Source of the DNA: Acetobacter senegalensis
GTDB taxonomy: Bacteria > Pseudomonadota > Alphaproteobacteria > Acetobacterales > Acetobacteraceae
Assembly: GCF_001580995.1 (NCBI RefSeq)
Contig: NZ_LHZU01000128.1
Coordinates: forward strand, 1-61,378
Length of the DNA stretch: 61,378 nt
Reading direction: 5' to 3'
In this document: in pieces, positions 35,515-44,694 of the stretch
Numbering within the stretch: position 1 is the stretch's first letter
Layout of the letters: the number at the start of each line of letters is the position of its first letter
Translations under genes and position numbers: made by a program
Notes under the pieces: model-generated
Seen by the model: only the letters and a program-made list of their open reading frames with translations
What the model was told of the DNA's origin: nothing
The model's database searches: none

Positions 35515-36909
35515 TTAGCGGAAGGGACGGCCACCACCCGGCGGCCCTCCTCCCATTCCTTTAGGCATGAGCGCGGACATTCCCTGGCGCATGAGACCTT
35601 TCACGCCCAGCTTGTTAAAGCGCTTCATCATGTCGGACATCATATCAAACTGCTTGAGCAGCTTGTTGACTTCCTGAACCGTGGTTCCAGACCCGGCGGC
35701 AATACGCTTCTTGCGGGATGCCTTGATAATGGCAGGCTTCTTCCGCTCGCCCTTGGTCATGGATGAAATAATGGCGAGGTGCTTCTTGAGGACGGACGTA
35801 TCCAGATCCTTGTCCCCCAGCGCCTCTTTCAGCTTTCCCATTCCGGGCAGCATGCCAACAATGCCGGAGATAGACCCCAGCTTGTTGATCTGCCGGATCT
35901 GGGACGCATAGTCATCAAGATCGAACTTGCCGGCCATCATCTTCTTGGCCAGGCGTTCGCCTTCTTCATGATCCAGCGTATCAGCCGCTTTTTCCACCAA
36001 CCCGGCGATGTCACCCAGACCGAGGATACGGCCAGCAACACGTTCGGGGTGGAATTCTTCCAGCGCATCCAGCTTTTCGCCAGAGCCAGTCAGCTTGATT
36101 GGCGCGCCGGTAATGGCCTTCATGGACAGGGCGGCACCACCGCGCGCATCACCATCCATACGGGTCATGACAACGCCGGTCACGCCAACAGCCTCATTAA
36201 AGGCCTTGGCGGTGTTCACGGCATCCTGCCCGGTCATGGCATCCACAACCAGCAGCGTTTCGGCAGGATGGGTTACAGCGCGAACCTGCCGCACTTCTTC
36301 CATCAGTGCTTCATCAATGGACAGACGGCCCGCGGTGTCGAGAATGACAACGTCAAACCCTTCACGCCGGGCGGTATCCAACGCGCGATGCGCAATTTCA
36401 ACCGGAGTCTGACCCGCGACAATCGGCAGAGACGGCACACCGGCCTGCTCTGCCAACTGCGCCAACTGCAACTGCGCGGCAGGACGCTGCGTATCAAGAG
36501 AGGCCAGAAGCACTTTCTTGCGTTCACGCGTTTTCAGGCGCAGCGCGATCTTGCCGGATGTGGTGGTTTTACCAGAGCCCTGCAAACCCACCATCAGAAT
36601 GGGCACAGGCGGCACGGCATTCAGATTGAGCGGGACGGCACCAGCGCCGCCCAGCGCATCAATCAGGGCATCATTGACAATCTTGGCAACGGCCTGGCCG
36701 GGGGAAATGCTTTCCAGCACCTCCGCACCCACAGCACGCTCTTTAACCTTGTTGACGAAGTCCTTGACCACAGGCAGCGCAACGTCTGCGTCCAGCATAG
36801 CCAGACGGACCTCGCGCATTGCCTCCATAACGTCAGCTTCTGACAGCGCGCCACGTTTGGCGAGTCCATCAAAAACTCCGGAAAGCCTGCCTGAGAGAGC
36901 CTCGAACAA
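35515..36909 (-). CDS. ffh: Signal recognition particle protein Ffh
   Basis: A 464-residue SRP54 GTPase that targets inner-membrane proteins to FtsY and the translocon. NG domain: P-loop GLQGSGKTTTSGKIALRL, DTQRPAAQLQL, DTAGRLSID, TRMDGDARGG and GSGEKLDALEEFHPERVAGR. Met-rich M domain (about 320-464): MMAGKFDLDDYASQIRQI, GMLPGMGK, then a Met/Gly-rich tail that binds 4.5S RNA. No ATG fits the family start. A TTG at 36909 gives MFEALSGRLSGVFDGL, the expected N-terminus, with GGGGTGG about seven bases upstream. The reading frame is open for another 14 codons beyond it. Heads the ffh-rpsP-rimM-trmD-rplS operon. Confidence 0.95.
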   Translation of the reverse strand: MFEALSGRLSGVFDGLAKRGALSEADVMEAMREVRLAMLDADVALPVVKDFVNKVKERAVGAEVLESISPGQAVAKIVNDALIDALGGAGAVPLNLNAVPPVPILMVGLQGSGKTTTSGKIALRLKTRERKKVLLASLDTQRPAAQLQLAQLAEQAGVPSLPIVAGQTPVEIAHRALDTARREGFDVVILDTAGRLSIDEALMEEVRQVRAVTHPAETLLVVDAMTGQDAVNTAKAFNEAVGVTGVVMTRMDGDARGGAALSMKAITGAPIKLTGSGEKLDALEEFHPERVAGRILGLGDIAGLVEKAADTLDHEEGERLAKKMMAGKFDLDDYASQIRQINKLGSISGIVGMLPGMGKLKEALGDKDLDTSVLKKHLAIISSMTKGERKKPAIIKASRKKRIAAGSGTTVQEVNKLLKQFDMMSDMMKRFNKLGVKGLMRQGMSALMPKGMGGGPPGGGRPFR

Positions 36910-36975
36910 TAGCGTACCACCCCATAAGAAAACGCGCCACTGCGCGAACACTCGCGGGGTGGCGGTCCTGAATTG

Positions 36976-37001
36976 GGGAAGGGGTTAAGCCACCCCTTCC
37001 C
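36976..37001. repeat. Strong hairpin between the Spy-like gene and ffh
   Basis: GGGAAGGGG and CCCCTTCCC pair perfectly around eight bases. It sits 24 bases after the stop of the Spy-like gene and 67 bases before the ffh start. With no T run it is not a standard terminator; it may stabilise an mRNA end or lie in the ffh leader. Confidence 0.7.
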
Positions 37002-37024
37002 ATGAGTCAAGAAACTTCTGTCTG

Positions 37025-37540
37025 TTACTTGCTGGCGTCAGTCGGTTCCGGGTGCTGCACTTCCCGCAACTGCTCCATCAGATCCCGGATTTTGGTCTGA
37101 CGGGCCTTGATCTGCGCGAGCTGATCATCTGTCAGCACATCATGAATACGCTCGGCCACATCAAGATGGCGGGCTTCCTGCTGGGCCCGCAAAGAGGCCT
37201 GCTGCTGAAGCAGGGTGTTGATCTGGTCCTTGTTGATCGGGCCCGGCGTTGTCAGCTGATCCTGGATCTGCTCATGGAGCTTCCCCATGTCATTACGGAT
37301 GCTGTCCGTCTGATCCTGATCGTGCGCATCGCTCAGAATGGCGTCGATCTTCTTGCGCTGCTGCTTGGTCAGGCTGATCCCTTCCAGCATGTCAGGACCA
37401 CCCTGCGCGCTCCACAACGAAGATCCACCATGAGCGCCCTTGGGCGGATGGGACGGCCGGGCATTGGCGGAGGCAGGCAGCACGGCGCAGAGAAGCCCTG
37501 TCACGGCAGCCGCAGCGAGAAATCCATTTTTGTATGACAT
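37025..37540 (-). CDS. Spy/CpxP-like periplasmic protein
   Basis: A 171-residue protein with a signal peptide (hydrophobic 8-24, probable cleavage after SANA). The mature part is almost all helical and charged and contains two LTxxQ motifs (ISLTKQQRKKI near 58 and VLTDDQLAQI near 138), the hallmark of the Spy/CpxP family of periplasmic chaperones and stress sensors. Between them is a Gln-rich helix (LLQQQASLRAQQEARH). It likely binds unfolded proteins or metals in the periplasm; no partner kinase is adjacent. Its position just before ffh is not a family rule. Confidence 0.85.
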   Translation of the reverse strand: MSYKNGFLAAAAVTGLLCAVLPASANARPSHPPKGAHGGSSLWSAQGGPDMLEGISLTKQQRKKIDAILSDAHDQDQTDSIRNDMGKLHEQIQDQLTTPGPINKDQINTLLQQQASLRAQQEARHLDVAERIHDVLTDDQLAQIKARQTKIRDLMEQLREVQHPEPTDASK

Positions 37541-37643
37541 CTGGTTGCAAACCTTTCCTGAAAATCCCGTTCGTCACGCATCCGCAGGCCTATTCTTCTG
37601 CGCATACCTTTTGCCGAGCGATCATAAACCAGCAAAAGGCTTT

Positions 37644-37814
37644 TTACGTCATGGAATAAAGAATAACCACTATCGGGATAATACCAAGCAGAAACCATGA
37701 TCCCATGGCGCAGGTTGCAAAAAGATGAGCGGCACGCGCCTGCACGCGCGCTTTTCCACCGGATGATGACATACGCTGGCGTAGCATATCGTCTGTATCA
37801 GAGTCAGATCGCAT
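37644..37814 (-). CDS. Small single-span membrane protein, unknown function
   Basis: A 56-residue protein: a polar, basic N-terminal half (RQRMSSSGGKARVQARAAHL) and one C-terminal hydrophobic segment of about 20 residues (SWFLLGIIPIVVILYSM). The ATG at 37814 is chosen because AAGGAG lies six bases upstream; an in-frame ATG at 37838 lacks such a site. The gene lies between the Spy-like gene and ATP12, all on the minus strand. No family recognised. Confidence 0.55.
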   Translation of the reverse strand: MRSDSDTDDMLRQRMSSSGGKARVQARAAHLFATCAMGSWFLLGIIPIVVILYSMT

Positions 37815-37958
37815 CACGTTCTCCTTATCTGGCAACATGACAGCATAGTTGCAGGTCGTTCATTCTTCCTGCTGCATGACCTAATGCGATCTAGAAACAC
37901 ACCGCGGCAAATTCATGGCAATACCGACAAATTGCCGAAGCCTCGCTGCTTTGCCCCG

Positions 37959-38708
37959 TTAGTTCTGGCGCGACAACGCCAGAAACCGGGCTGCATCTGA
38001 CACTTCACGTACCAGCGCTGCGATACGGTCCGTTATTTCCGTATCTTCTCCCCACCGTTGCATCTGCGCACGCTCATCAAGCGTTGCGCATGCCACCAGT
38101 GTTTCCGGATCGGCCTGCTGCTCTACCAACGCCAGACCCAGCACAAGGCTGCCAAGTGCTGGCACGGCTACACTCAACGCAGCAAGCTGTGCTGGCGTTG
38201 CCTGCTCCAGCACACGCCGCAGTGCATTAAATGTTTCTGCCGGTTGAGCTATGGGCATGATGCCCTCGGAAACCTCAAGCGGTGCATCAAACCGCTTGCA
38301 GCACCAGTCCAGCCACGGCGTCCATTGCTCCTTCTGCAACCGCGCCAGATCGGACCAGTTTTCGGCCCGATAGCACAGCAGATCACTTCCGGCATATGCG
38401 AGCAGGCTTTCCACCACCCCTTCCCGTTGAGCGGGAATACGTTCAAGCATGGACCCCACGATACCGGTAAGCGGCAGATCTTCCGGCCGAAAGAGCCCCC
38501 CCGCTTCCTTACCTGCTGCCTGCCATTCCTCTGCCAGCGCGTCTGCCAGCGCCCGGCTTTCTACCCGCAGCGGCGTGCGCTCCGGCAACCTTACGGGCTT
38601 GCCGTCAAGCTGCACGGCATAGCCTGCCCCATCGGGCACCACACTGGCCTGCTTCCAGAAGCGCTTGCGCCCAGCCGATGCCGCTACGGCCTTTGCATTT
38701 TCACTCAC
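37959..38708 (-). CDS. ATP12-family F1-ATPase assembly chaperone
   Basis: A 249-residue protein of the ATP12 family, which in mitochondria holds the F1 alpha subunit during assembly; alphaproteobacteria share it. Recognised by KRFWKQASVVPDGAGYAVQL, DGKPVRLPERTPLRVESRAL, AEEWQAAG, DLLCYRAEN and WTPWLDWCCKRFDAPLEVSE. The start is GTG at 38708, overlapping the TGA of the AsmA-like gene (GTGA), which fits the family N-terminus; the open frame extends well upstream but that part is the other gene read out of frame. No ATP synthase genes are in the window. Confidence 0.93.
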   Translation of the reverse strand: MSENAKAVAASAGRKRFWKQASVVPDGAGYAVQLDGKPVRLPERTPLRVESRALADALAEEWQAAGKEAGGLFRPEDLPLTGIVGSMLERIPAQREGVVESLLAYAGSDLLCYRAENWSDLARLQKEQWTPWLDWCCKRFDAPLEVSEGIMPIAQPAETFNALRRVLEQATPAQLAALSVAVPALGSLVLGLALVEQQADPETLVACATLDERAQMQRWGEDTEITDRIAALVREVSDAARFLALSRQN

Positions 38709-40867
38709 TTGAACAATCCCAGCCCACGCAACATGTTCATGACCTTCCCTTCCTTCCCCGCCTTTGGCGCAGAAGGGGCCGGTCCTGTGCCCCCTTCCCG
38801 TGCGGAGGAAAGCAGGGCCGGGCAATTATCCCCGCCGCCGTCATCCCCACCGATATTGATGCCATAACGGCCGCCATAGGTGGGTTCCATCTGCGGCACG
38901 GGGGCGGCAAATGTACCTGTCACCCGCACGTCAGACGCGGCGGATGCGCCCCCCAGCGCCACGCGGGGCGAGAGATGCAGATCAAGCGCCTGATTTTCCA
39001 ACCCCACAGTCCCGTGGCCATGCAGAGAGAGAAAATCACTCTCCAACCCCAGCAAATCTACACGAGCCACCCCATCACCCACCTGCATGTGGGTGCCAAA
39101 GCAGCGCACGGGCATTTTTCCTTTAAGCGGCACATTAGGCCCCAGAAGCGTGCGCAACGCCGGGCCACCAATGCTGCCATCCACAACAGATGCGCCGATG
39201 TGCCCCGTGATTGTCCGACGCTGGGTAGAGGCATCTGCTCCCTGAACAGATACAGCCCCCACCACTGTCATAGCGCCTTGCAGAAGCGCGGGGGCGCCAG
39301 TCCATTCCTGCACAAATTCGACCGGCAACACCACCGGGTGCGCCGCCATATCAACCTGCGGCACAGCGCCCGAGGCATCATAGGCAAATCGGCCTGACTG
39401 CTGCACGCCAGAGCCTTCTGCCTTGATCGGGTCCGCCGTCAGTTTGCCGCTCTGCACGGTGACATGGGCGGAAACCTGGGTCCATGTCAGCCCCCGCCAC
39501 ACCACCTGCGGGGCCTGCACATCCACAGCCGCCGTCACCCCACGGATAACCTGTTGCACGTCATGCTCGTGCACCAGCGCCAGGGTGTTCGCAGCCTCTA
39601 CATGGCCGTCCACCTTCAGATTTTCCACGGTGGGGCGGCCATCTCCCAGCGCCAGATGATCCAGCACACCGTGACCATCCAACGTGGACCGACCTCCGCC
39701 CAAGGTACCCGCCACCCGAAGGCTGGAGGCCCCATCCATGACCATCAGATCCGCAGGCATATCGGTCTGCTCTGGGTTGAGCGCCAGCGCCGTGATCTGC
39801 GCCAGTGTGCCAACCGTGCCCCGCAGGCCCAGCGCCTGCGCGCCCAACTTGCCATCGACCAGCACGGCCAGCCGGTCTTCCGGACGGGTGGCATCCAGGG
39901 TCATGCGGCTGATCGCAGCCCCCGGCACAAGACGGCTGGCATCAACCGGCCCGGTGCGCACATGCAGCCCCTGCACCTGCGGCTGATCGCCCTGACCACC
40001 AATTATGGCATCAATGGAGATATTCTGTCCGTCTGGCAGCGCGGCATGCGGGAAGAAGGTTTCCAGCGTTTGAAGCTGCCCCACTGAACTGCCAAAGTTC
40101 AGCGTGTAGGCCCGCTTTCCATCAGGATCGGCAATAGTGCCATCCAGATGCGCAAGCCCGGCAGGATGCCCATCCACCGTAAAGGTCATTCTGGCCTGCA
40201 CTGGCAGCGTCTGCGCCGCATCAGGCAGAAGCTGGCCTGTCTGGGCGGTCAGCAGGAACTGCCCCTTGCCCTTGCTTGCCTTGACCTCGAACTCGGGCTT
40301 GCTGCCTTCAAGATTGCTGGCCCGAACCACATCAAGCGGTAACCACCCGGACCGATGCCGCAGCATATCCTGCCATTGCACATCAGCCTTGGTGATATGC
40401 ACACCTGTCACGCCCAGATTCCAATGCATGGAACCAGAAGACGGCTTGCCGGGTGTTGTATCCTGCGCGGTCTCGGGTCTGGGGGTAAAATGCCAGTCAG
40501 CCCGGCCATCCGCCAAACGCCGCACGGAAATATGCGGCTCAATAATGCTTACATCATTCAGCACGATCCGATGATGAAAGAGCGGCATGAGCGCCAGCCG
40601 GGCGCGGATTTCGCCTGCGGTGAGCATATCCGGCCCACCCTCTTCCACGCCGGAAAACCGAACGCCTCGGGCTTCCACCCAAGGGAATGGCAAAATCCAG
40701 ACATGCAGATGGTCAATGGCCAGATGGCGGCCCGTCCGGGCTTCTACTGCCTCGGTCAGTCTGACACGCATCCAGTTTGCATCCTGCATGGAGGACACAA
40801 CGCTGCCGCCCCCCACCAGAAGCACAGCAGCACCGGCCAGCAGACCCAGCTTCCATTTCAGCCGCAT
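38705..40867 (-). CDS. AsmA-family envelope protein
   Basis: A 720-residue protein with one N-terminal transmembrane anchor (about 7-25) and a long periplasmic part. The N-terminal AsmA motif reads RLTEAVEARTGRHLAIDHLH, then PFPWVEARGVRFS and LMPLFHHRIVLNDVSIIEPH (about 85-110). The C-terminal AsmA_2-like region includes GEGMAR-type features in altered form (GHGTVGLENQALDLHLSPRV). Family members form bridge-like proteins thought to carry phospholipid between inner and outer membranes. It ends GLFK and overlaps the ATP12 start. Function in lipid transport is family inference. Confidence 0.87.
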   Translation of the reverse strand: MRLKWKLGLLAGAAVLLVGGGSVVSSMQDANWMRVRLTEAVEARTGRHLAIDHLHVWILPFPWVEARGVRFSGVEEGGPDMLTAGEIRARLALMPLFHHRIVLNDVSIIEPHISVRRLADGRADWHFTPRPETAQDTTPGKPSSGSMHWNLGVTGVHITKADVQWQDMLRHRSGWLPLDVVRASNLEGSKPEFEVKASKGKGQFLLTAQTGQLLPDAAQTLPVQARMTFTVDGHPAGLAHLDGTIADPDGKRAYTLNFGSSVGQLQTLETFFPHAALPDGQNISIDAIIGGQGDQPQVQGLHVRTGPVDASRLVPGAAISRMTLDATRPEDRLAVLVDGKLGAQALGLRGTVGTLAQITALALNPEQTDMPADLMVMDGASSLRVAGTLGGGRSTLDGHGVLDHLALGDGRPTVENLKVDGHVEAANTLALVHEHDVQQVIRGVTAAVDVQAPQVVWRGLTWTQVSAHVTVQSGKLTADPIKAEGSGVQQSGRFAYDASGAVPQVDMAAHPVVLPVEFVQEWTGAPALLQGAMTVVGAVSVQGADASTQRRTITGHIGASVVDGSIGGPALRTLLGPNVPLKGKMPVRCFGTHMQVGDGVARVDLLGLESDFLSLHGHGTVGLENQALDLHLSPRVALGGASAASDVRVTGTFAAPVPQMEPTYGGRYGINIGGDDGGGDNCPALLSSAREGGTGPAPSAPKAGKEGKVMNMLRGLGLFK

Positions 40868-40900
40868 AGACGTCTCTCCTGATAGCGAAGCCCTGCCCCT

Positions 40901-41884
40901 TTACCCGCCCCGACGGACAGGCTTGGGCGTTGAACCCGGCGTAAAGCCCAGAGCACGGAAGGTCTCACGCATATGCGGCGGTAATTCGGCTGTGACCACC
41001 AGACGTCCTCCCGCAGGGTGCGGCATGTCCAGTTCACGGGCATGCAGATGAAGCTGATCCTTGAACCCGTCCACATGCGCGGTTGCACCGCCATATTTCG
41101 GGTCACCCAGAATGGGCGTGCCAAGGGACTCGCAATGAACGCGCAACTGATGCGTACGGCCCGTAAGCGGCGAAAGAGCCAGCCACGAGAACTTCCGGGC
41201 CGCAGCATCCACCACCTCGTAGGTGGAGCGCGCATATTGCGCATCCTCATCCTTGCGGTCTGCCGCCACCATAATAGCATTGGCACCCGCACCCAGCCGG
41301 GCCAGAGGCTGATCAATTTCCCCGGCCAGCGGATCAGGACGGCCGACCACAACGGCCCAATAGGTTTTTTTCACATCCCGCCCACGGAAAGCCTCCGCCA
41401 GCTTTGCGGCCACACCCGGAGTCCGGGCCAGCAGCAGCAGGCCGGAGGTATCCCTGTCGATCCGATGCACCAGCCGGGGGCGCGGATCATCCGCTTCCGC
41501 CCGCAGGCCATCCAGCATCATATCCACATGCTTGGTAATGCCGGGGCCACCCTGCACAGCCAGACCGGCAGGCTTGTTCAGCACAATCACCTGCTTGTCC
41601 TGATACAGGACCATACCCTTGATTTCACGCACCAGCCGTTCATCAAGCTGACGGGGCGTATCTGGCGCTGGTTTAACAGCCTTGGGGATAGGCGGCACCC
41701 GCACGGACTGCCCCGGTTGCAGGCGCGTAGAGGCCTCCACACGTTTGCCCTCCACCCGAATCTGCCCTGTACGGCACAGTTTCTGGAGCGCGCCCTGCGT
41801 TAAATGCGGGTAATGGCGGCGGAAATAGCGATCAAGGCGAATGTCCGCCTCGTCCTCGCTTACGGTCAGAATCACAACACTCAT
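40901..41884 (-). CDS. RluC/RluD-type 23S rRNA pseudouridine synthase
   Basis: A 327-residue enzyme. The N-terminal S4 domain (about 10-70; IRLDRYFRRHYPHLTQGALQ, RTGQIRVEGKRVEASTRL) is followed by the catalytic domain with the Asp in VHRIDRDTSGLLLLART (about 143), SWLALSPLTGRTHQLRVH and LGTPILGDPKYGG. The start at 41884 (MSVVILTVSEDEADI) follows the rarA stop by ten bases. The sequence resembles RluC (positions 955/2504/2580 in E. coli) more than RluD, but specificity cannot be proved by reading. Confidence 0.9.
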   Translation of the reverse strand: MSVVILTVSEDEADIRLDRYFRRHYPHLTQGALQKLCRTGQIRVEGKRVEASTRLQPGQSVRVPPIPKAVKPAPDTPRQLDERLVREIKGMVLYQDKQVIVLNKPAGLAVQGGPGITKHVDMMLDGLRAEADDPRPRLVHRIDRDTSGLLLLARTPGVAAKLAEAFRGRDVKKTYWAVVVGRPDPLAGEIDQPLARLGAGANAIMVAADRKDEDAQYARSTYEVVDAAARKFSWLALSPLTGRTHQLRVHCESLGTPILGDPKYGGATAHVDGFKDQLHLHARELDMPHPAGGRLVVTAELPPHMRETFRALGFTPGSTPKPVRRGG

Positions 41885-41894
41885 GGCACGATAT

Positions 41895-43262
41895 TCACGA
41901 CTGACGCCGATCCCGCAAGCGGGCCCATGTTTCAAGCCGGTGTCGGACCTCCCGTTCATACCCCCTGCCGGTAGGATTATAGAAGGTCTGACGCTTCATC
42001 CCGTCCGGAAAATAATTCTGGCCGGAGAAGCCTTCTTCCGCGTCATGATCATATTCATACCCCTTGCCGTAGCCGATATCCTGCATCAGCCGTGTGGGCG
42101 CATTCAGAATATGGGCTGGCGGCATCAGGCTGCCTGTCGCCTTGGCGGCACGGCGCACCGCACCATAAGCTTTATAAACGGCGTTTGATTTGGGGGCCGT
42201 GGCCAGATGCACCACAAGCTGGGCCAGCGCCAGTTCCCCCTCCGGCGAACCAAGCCGTTCGTACGTTTCCCACGCGGCAATAGCCAACGGCAGAGCGTGC
42301 GGGTCTGCCATGCCAACATCTTCCGCCGCAAAGCGTGTCAACCGGCGAGCCAGATAACGGGGGTCCTCCCCACCTTCCAGCATCCGGGCAAACCAGTACA
42401 ACGCCGCATCCGGGTCTGACCCGCGCAGGGATTTGTGCAGGGCGGAAATCAGATTGTAATGTTCTTCACGGTCCCGGTCATACAACACGGCCCGCTTGGC
42501 CAGCAGCCGGGCGAGTGCCTGCGCATCCAGCGGCTGTTCCGTTTTCAGGCTGAGAAGCTGCTCGACCATGTTCAGCAGATAACGGCCATCCCCGTCCGCC
42601 ATGGCACGCAATGTGGCGCGCCCTTCTTCCGTGAGGGGGAGCGGCCGCCCCGTTTCCTCTTCTGCGCGCACCAGCAGGGCTTCCATAGCGGAATCGTCCA
42701 GCCGGTTCAGCACCATCACCTGACAGCGCGACAAAAGTGCCGAGTTCAACGCAAAGGACGGATTCTCGGTTGTCGCCCCGACCAGCACAATGGTGCCGTC
42801 TTCCACCACGGGCAGAAACCCGTCCTGCTGGGCACGGTTGAAACGATGAATTTCATCTACAAACAGCAGTGTACCGCCACCGGCTTCCGCCTGCCGCCGC
42901 GCATTTTCAAACGCTTTTTTCAGGTCTGCCACGCCGGAAAACACGGCTGAAAGCTGCACAAACTTCAAACCTGCCGCCTGTGCAAGAAGGCGGGCAATGG
43001 TGGTCTTCCCCACACCCGGGCCGCCCCACAGAATCAGACTGGCCAGAGAGCCCCTTTCCAGCATGCGGGTAAGGCTGCCATCCGGCCCCAGCAAATGCCC
43101 CTGCCCCACCACATCTTCCAGCCGGTTGGGCCGAAGCCTGTCCGCCAGCGGTTGGTTAGGGGCAGAACGCGCCGAGGCAGACATGGCAGCATCAAAATTC
43201 GGCGGAGGTGCATCCTCCCCAAAAAGATCTCCCGCCATGGGCGTTGTCCGCCGTGCCGCCAT
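41895..43262 (-). CDS. rarA: Replication-associated recombination protein A
   Basis: A 455-residue AAA+ ATPase (MgsA/RarA, WRNIP1 family) acting at stalled replication forks. Motifs: [20 protein letters not shown], Walker A in [17 protein letters not shown] (about 80), Walker [20 protein letters not shown], sensor 1 [18 protein letters not shown], and the C-terminal tetramerisation part with [20 protein letters not shown] and YGYEYDHD-like ending [20 protein letters not shown]. Length is normal. The ATG-proximal 30 residues are variable in the family. Confidence 0.95.
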   Translation of the reverse strand: MAARRTTPMAGDLFGEDAPPPNFDAAMSASARSAPNQPLADRLRPNRLEDVVGQGHLLGPDGSLTRMLERGSLASLILWGGPGVGKTTIARLLAQAAGLKFVQLSAVFSGVADLKKAFENARRQAEAGGGTLLFVDEIHRFNRAQQDGFLPVVEDGTIVLVGATTENPSFALNSALLSRCQVMVLNRLDDSAMEALLVRAEEETGRPLPLTEEGRATLRAMADGDGRYLLNMVEQLLSLKTEQPLDAQALARLLAKRAVLYDRDREEHYNLISALHKSLRGSDPDAALYWFARMLEGGEDPRYLARRLTRFAAEDVGMADPHALPLAIAAWETYERLGSPEGELALAQLVVHLATAPKSNAVYKAYGAVRRAAKATGSLMPPAHILNAPTRLMQDIGYGKGYEYDHDAEEGFSGQNYFPDGMKRQTFYNPTGRGYEREVRHRLETWARLRDRRQS

Positions 43263-43780
43263 ACCCTTATCGCCTTGTTCTATCCTGGTCCGCGTTACTG
43301 CCCCTGCTTTGCAAACAGCCGACGCACTTTTATTCCGTCTTTCTATATCGGCCTGTAGCCCGGCTTTTTCCAGCCACCCCCGGAAAGAATCCGAGACCGA
43401 CCACGCCCCATCAGTGTCTTTGCTTGCCTACAGGACGCTCCGCGACGGAGAACGCAGCCCTTATGCTTCATACTGGTACCATCAGAAAAACTGGGGCACC
43501 TCCCTAAGGACGGAGGAGCAATAGGTTTTTAGGAAGCTGCTTGAGAACTCTGTCGGATCGGTCTGGCAGGTCTCTTTTGAGACTGAATGCACTGAGTTTT
43601 CGCCCCGGTCGCTAACGTCAGGTCTTCAACTTCGCCTTTCTGCATCAAAAAGCCCTCACCAACCTCCTTCTACTGATTTTTTAAACCAGCTTCTAAACTC
43701 AACACTGCACACGACAGCCCGAACCTGAGAAAATCAGGTGGAAACTCCTCTACCGCCGACATTCATGGCCGTCCGGTTTC
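43263..43780. other. 518-base region without a supported gene
   Basis: Both strands hold only short open frames with no protein-like composition. Visible structure: CCTCC-CTAAGGAC-GGAGG (about 43491-43508), followed by GCAATAGGTTTTT; GGTCTC-TTTT-GAGACT near 43570; and CCTGA-GAAAA-TCAGG near 43725. The base composition matches neither a compact promoter nor the surrounding genes. I compared it by eye with SRP RNA, 6S RNA, RNase P RNA and tmRNA core motifs and found none. It should contain the rarA promoter and the end of the LolA-like transcript. Confidence 0.5.
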
Positions 43781-44482
43781 TTATTCAGGCTGAGCAGGAA
43801 GCGTAAATGTATTGGGGGGAATGCTGATCCCCGTATGCACATCAAACAGTGTCACACGCGTCTCGCGTCCCTGTGCGTCCAGTACGCTCCATGACCGCAA
43901 AGAGAGGGGTTTGTCATGAAAGACCAGAGTCAGACTACCATCCCCTGGAGAGGACGTTCGCACCAAGGACACCTGAACAAGGCCACTTTCATGCGCAAAA
44001 CCTGTTACCGTCACATCATCAGACAGGCTGATATGCTGGCGTAGCAACAACCCCAGTGGAGTCCGTTCCATGGGAATAACCGTGGTCTGGTCCAACTGGT
44101 TATCCCGGAACACCACCTTGCCTTCGTTCGCCACCAGTACAAGCGGGGTTGGCGGATCATACGCCAGACGCATCTGACCGGGGCGCTTCATCCACACCAC
44201 ACCGGTTGTCCGCTTACCATCCGCATCCAGTTGCTGCATCCGCGCCTGAAAGGTGGTGGCACTGTTCAGCGTCTGCTCGATCTTCGCCAGCCAGGCACGG
44301 TCAGAATCGGAGAGCGGTGCCGCTTCTGGAGCAGACGTCTCTTGTTGGGGCACGGACATCCGTGCTCCAGCCTCCTGAGCCGATGCCACGGGCAAGAAGC
44401 TCACCACAGCAACGGGCAGCAGCACGGCACCGGCCATCAGACACTGACGAAACGAGGAAAAGGCGCGCAAAACCTTGGTCAT
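43781..44482 (-). CDS. lolA: LolA-family outer membrane lipoprotein carrier
   Basis: A 233-residue periplasmic protein. The signal peptide is about residues 1-35 from the ATG at 44482 (MTKVLRAF; cleavage near ASAQ). The LolA fold follows: IEQTLNSATTFQARMQQLDA, VVWMKRPGQMRLAYDPPTPL, LVANEGKVVFRDNQLDQTTV and MERTPLGLLLRQ, closely tracking the family pattern (W-KRPGRMRW-YDPP). It shuttles lipoproteins from LolCDE to the outer membrane; BamB and BamE are likely cargo. A Pro/Glu-rich spacer (QQETSAPEAAPLSDS) separates signal and domain. The frame is open 16 codons upstream of the chosen start. Confidence 0.85.
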   Translation of the reverse strand: MTKVLRAFSSFRQCLMAGAVLLPVAVVSFLPVASAQEAGARMSVPQQETSAPEAAPLSDSDRAWLAKIEQTLNSATTFQARMQQLDADGKRTTGVVWMKRPGQMRLAYDPPTPLVLVANEGKVVFRDNQLDQTTVIPMERTPLGLLLRQHISLSDDVTVTGFAHESGLVQVSLVRTSSPGDGSLTLVFHDKPLSLRSWSVLDAQGRETRVTLFDVHTGISIPPNTFTLPAQPE

Positions 44483-44694
44483 ATGTTCTGTTATTCCTAC
44501 TCGTGGCCCATGAGGCACAAAGCCTGCCACCAGACAGCCTTCTCACGCCATTATTATGGCAGCGTGCCGCAAACAGTAAGAGGCTGCCTCAAAAGTCCTG
44601 AATGAAGAACGGGCTGGGCCTTTTTACGTCAGAGACCATGCCTTACAACCATATCAGCGCAAGCCGGTTCTCTTTGAAACCACCGCCCATCACC

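Noticed and set aside
35779..36843. A 354-codon plus-strand frame over ffh
   Set aside because: Antisense shadow of Ffh with no recognisable motif.
43263..43780. SRP (4.5S), 6S, RNase P or tmRNA gene in this gap
   Set aside because: The core motifs of each were looked for on both strands by eye and not found.
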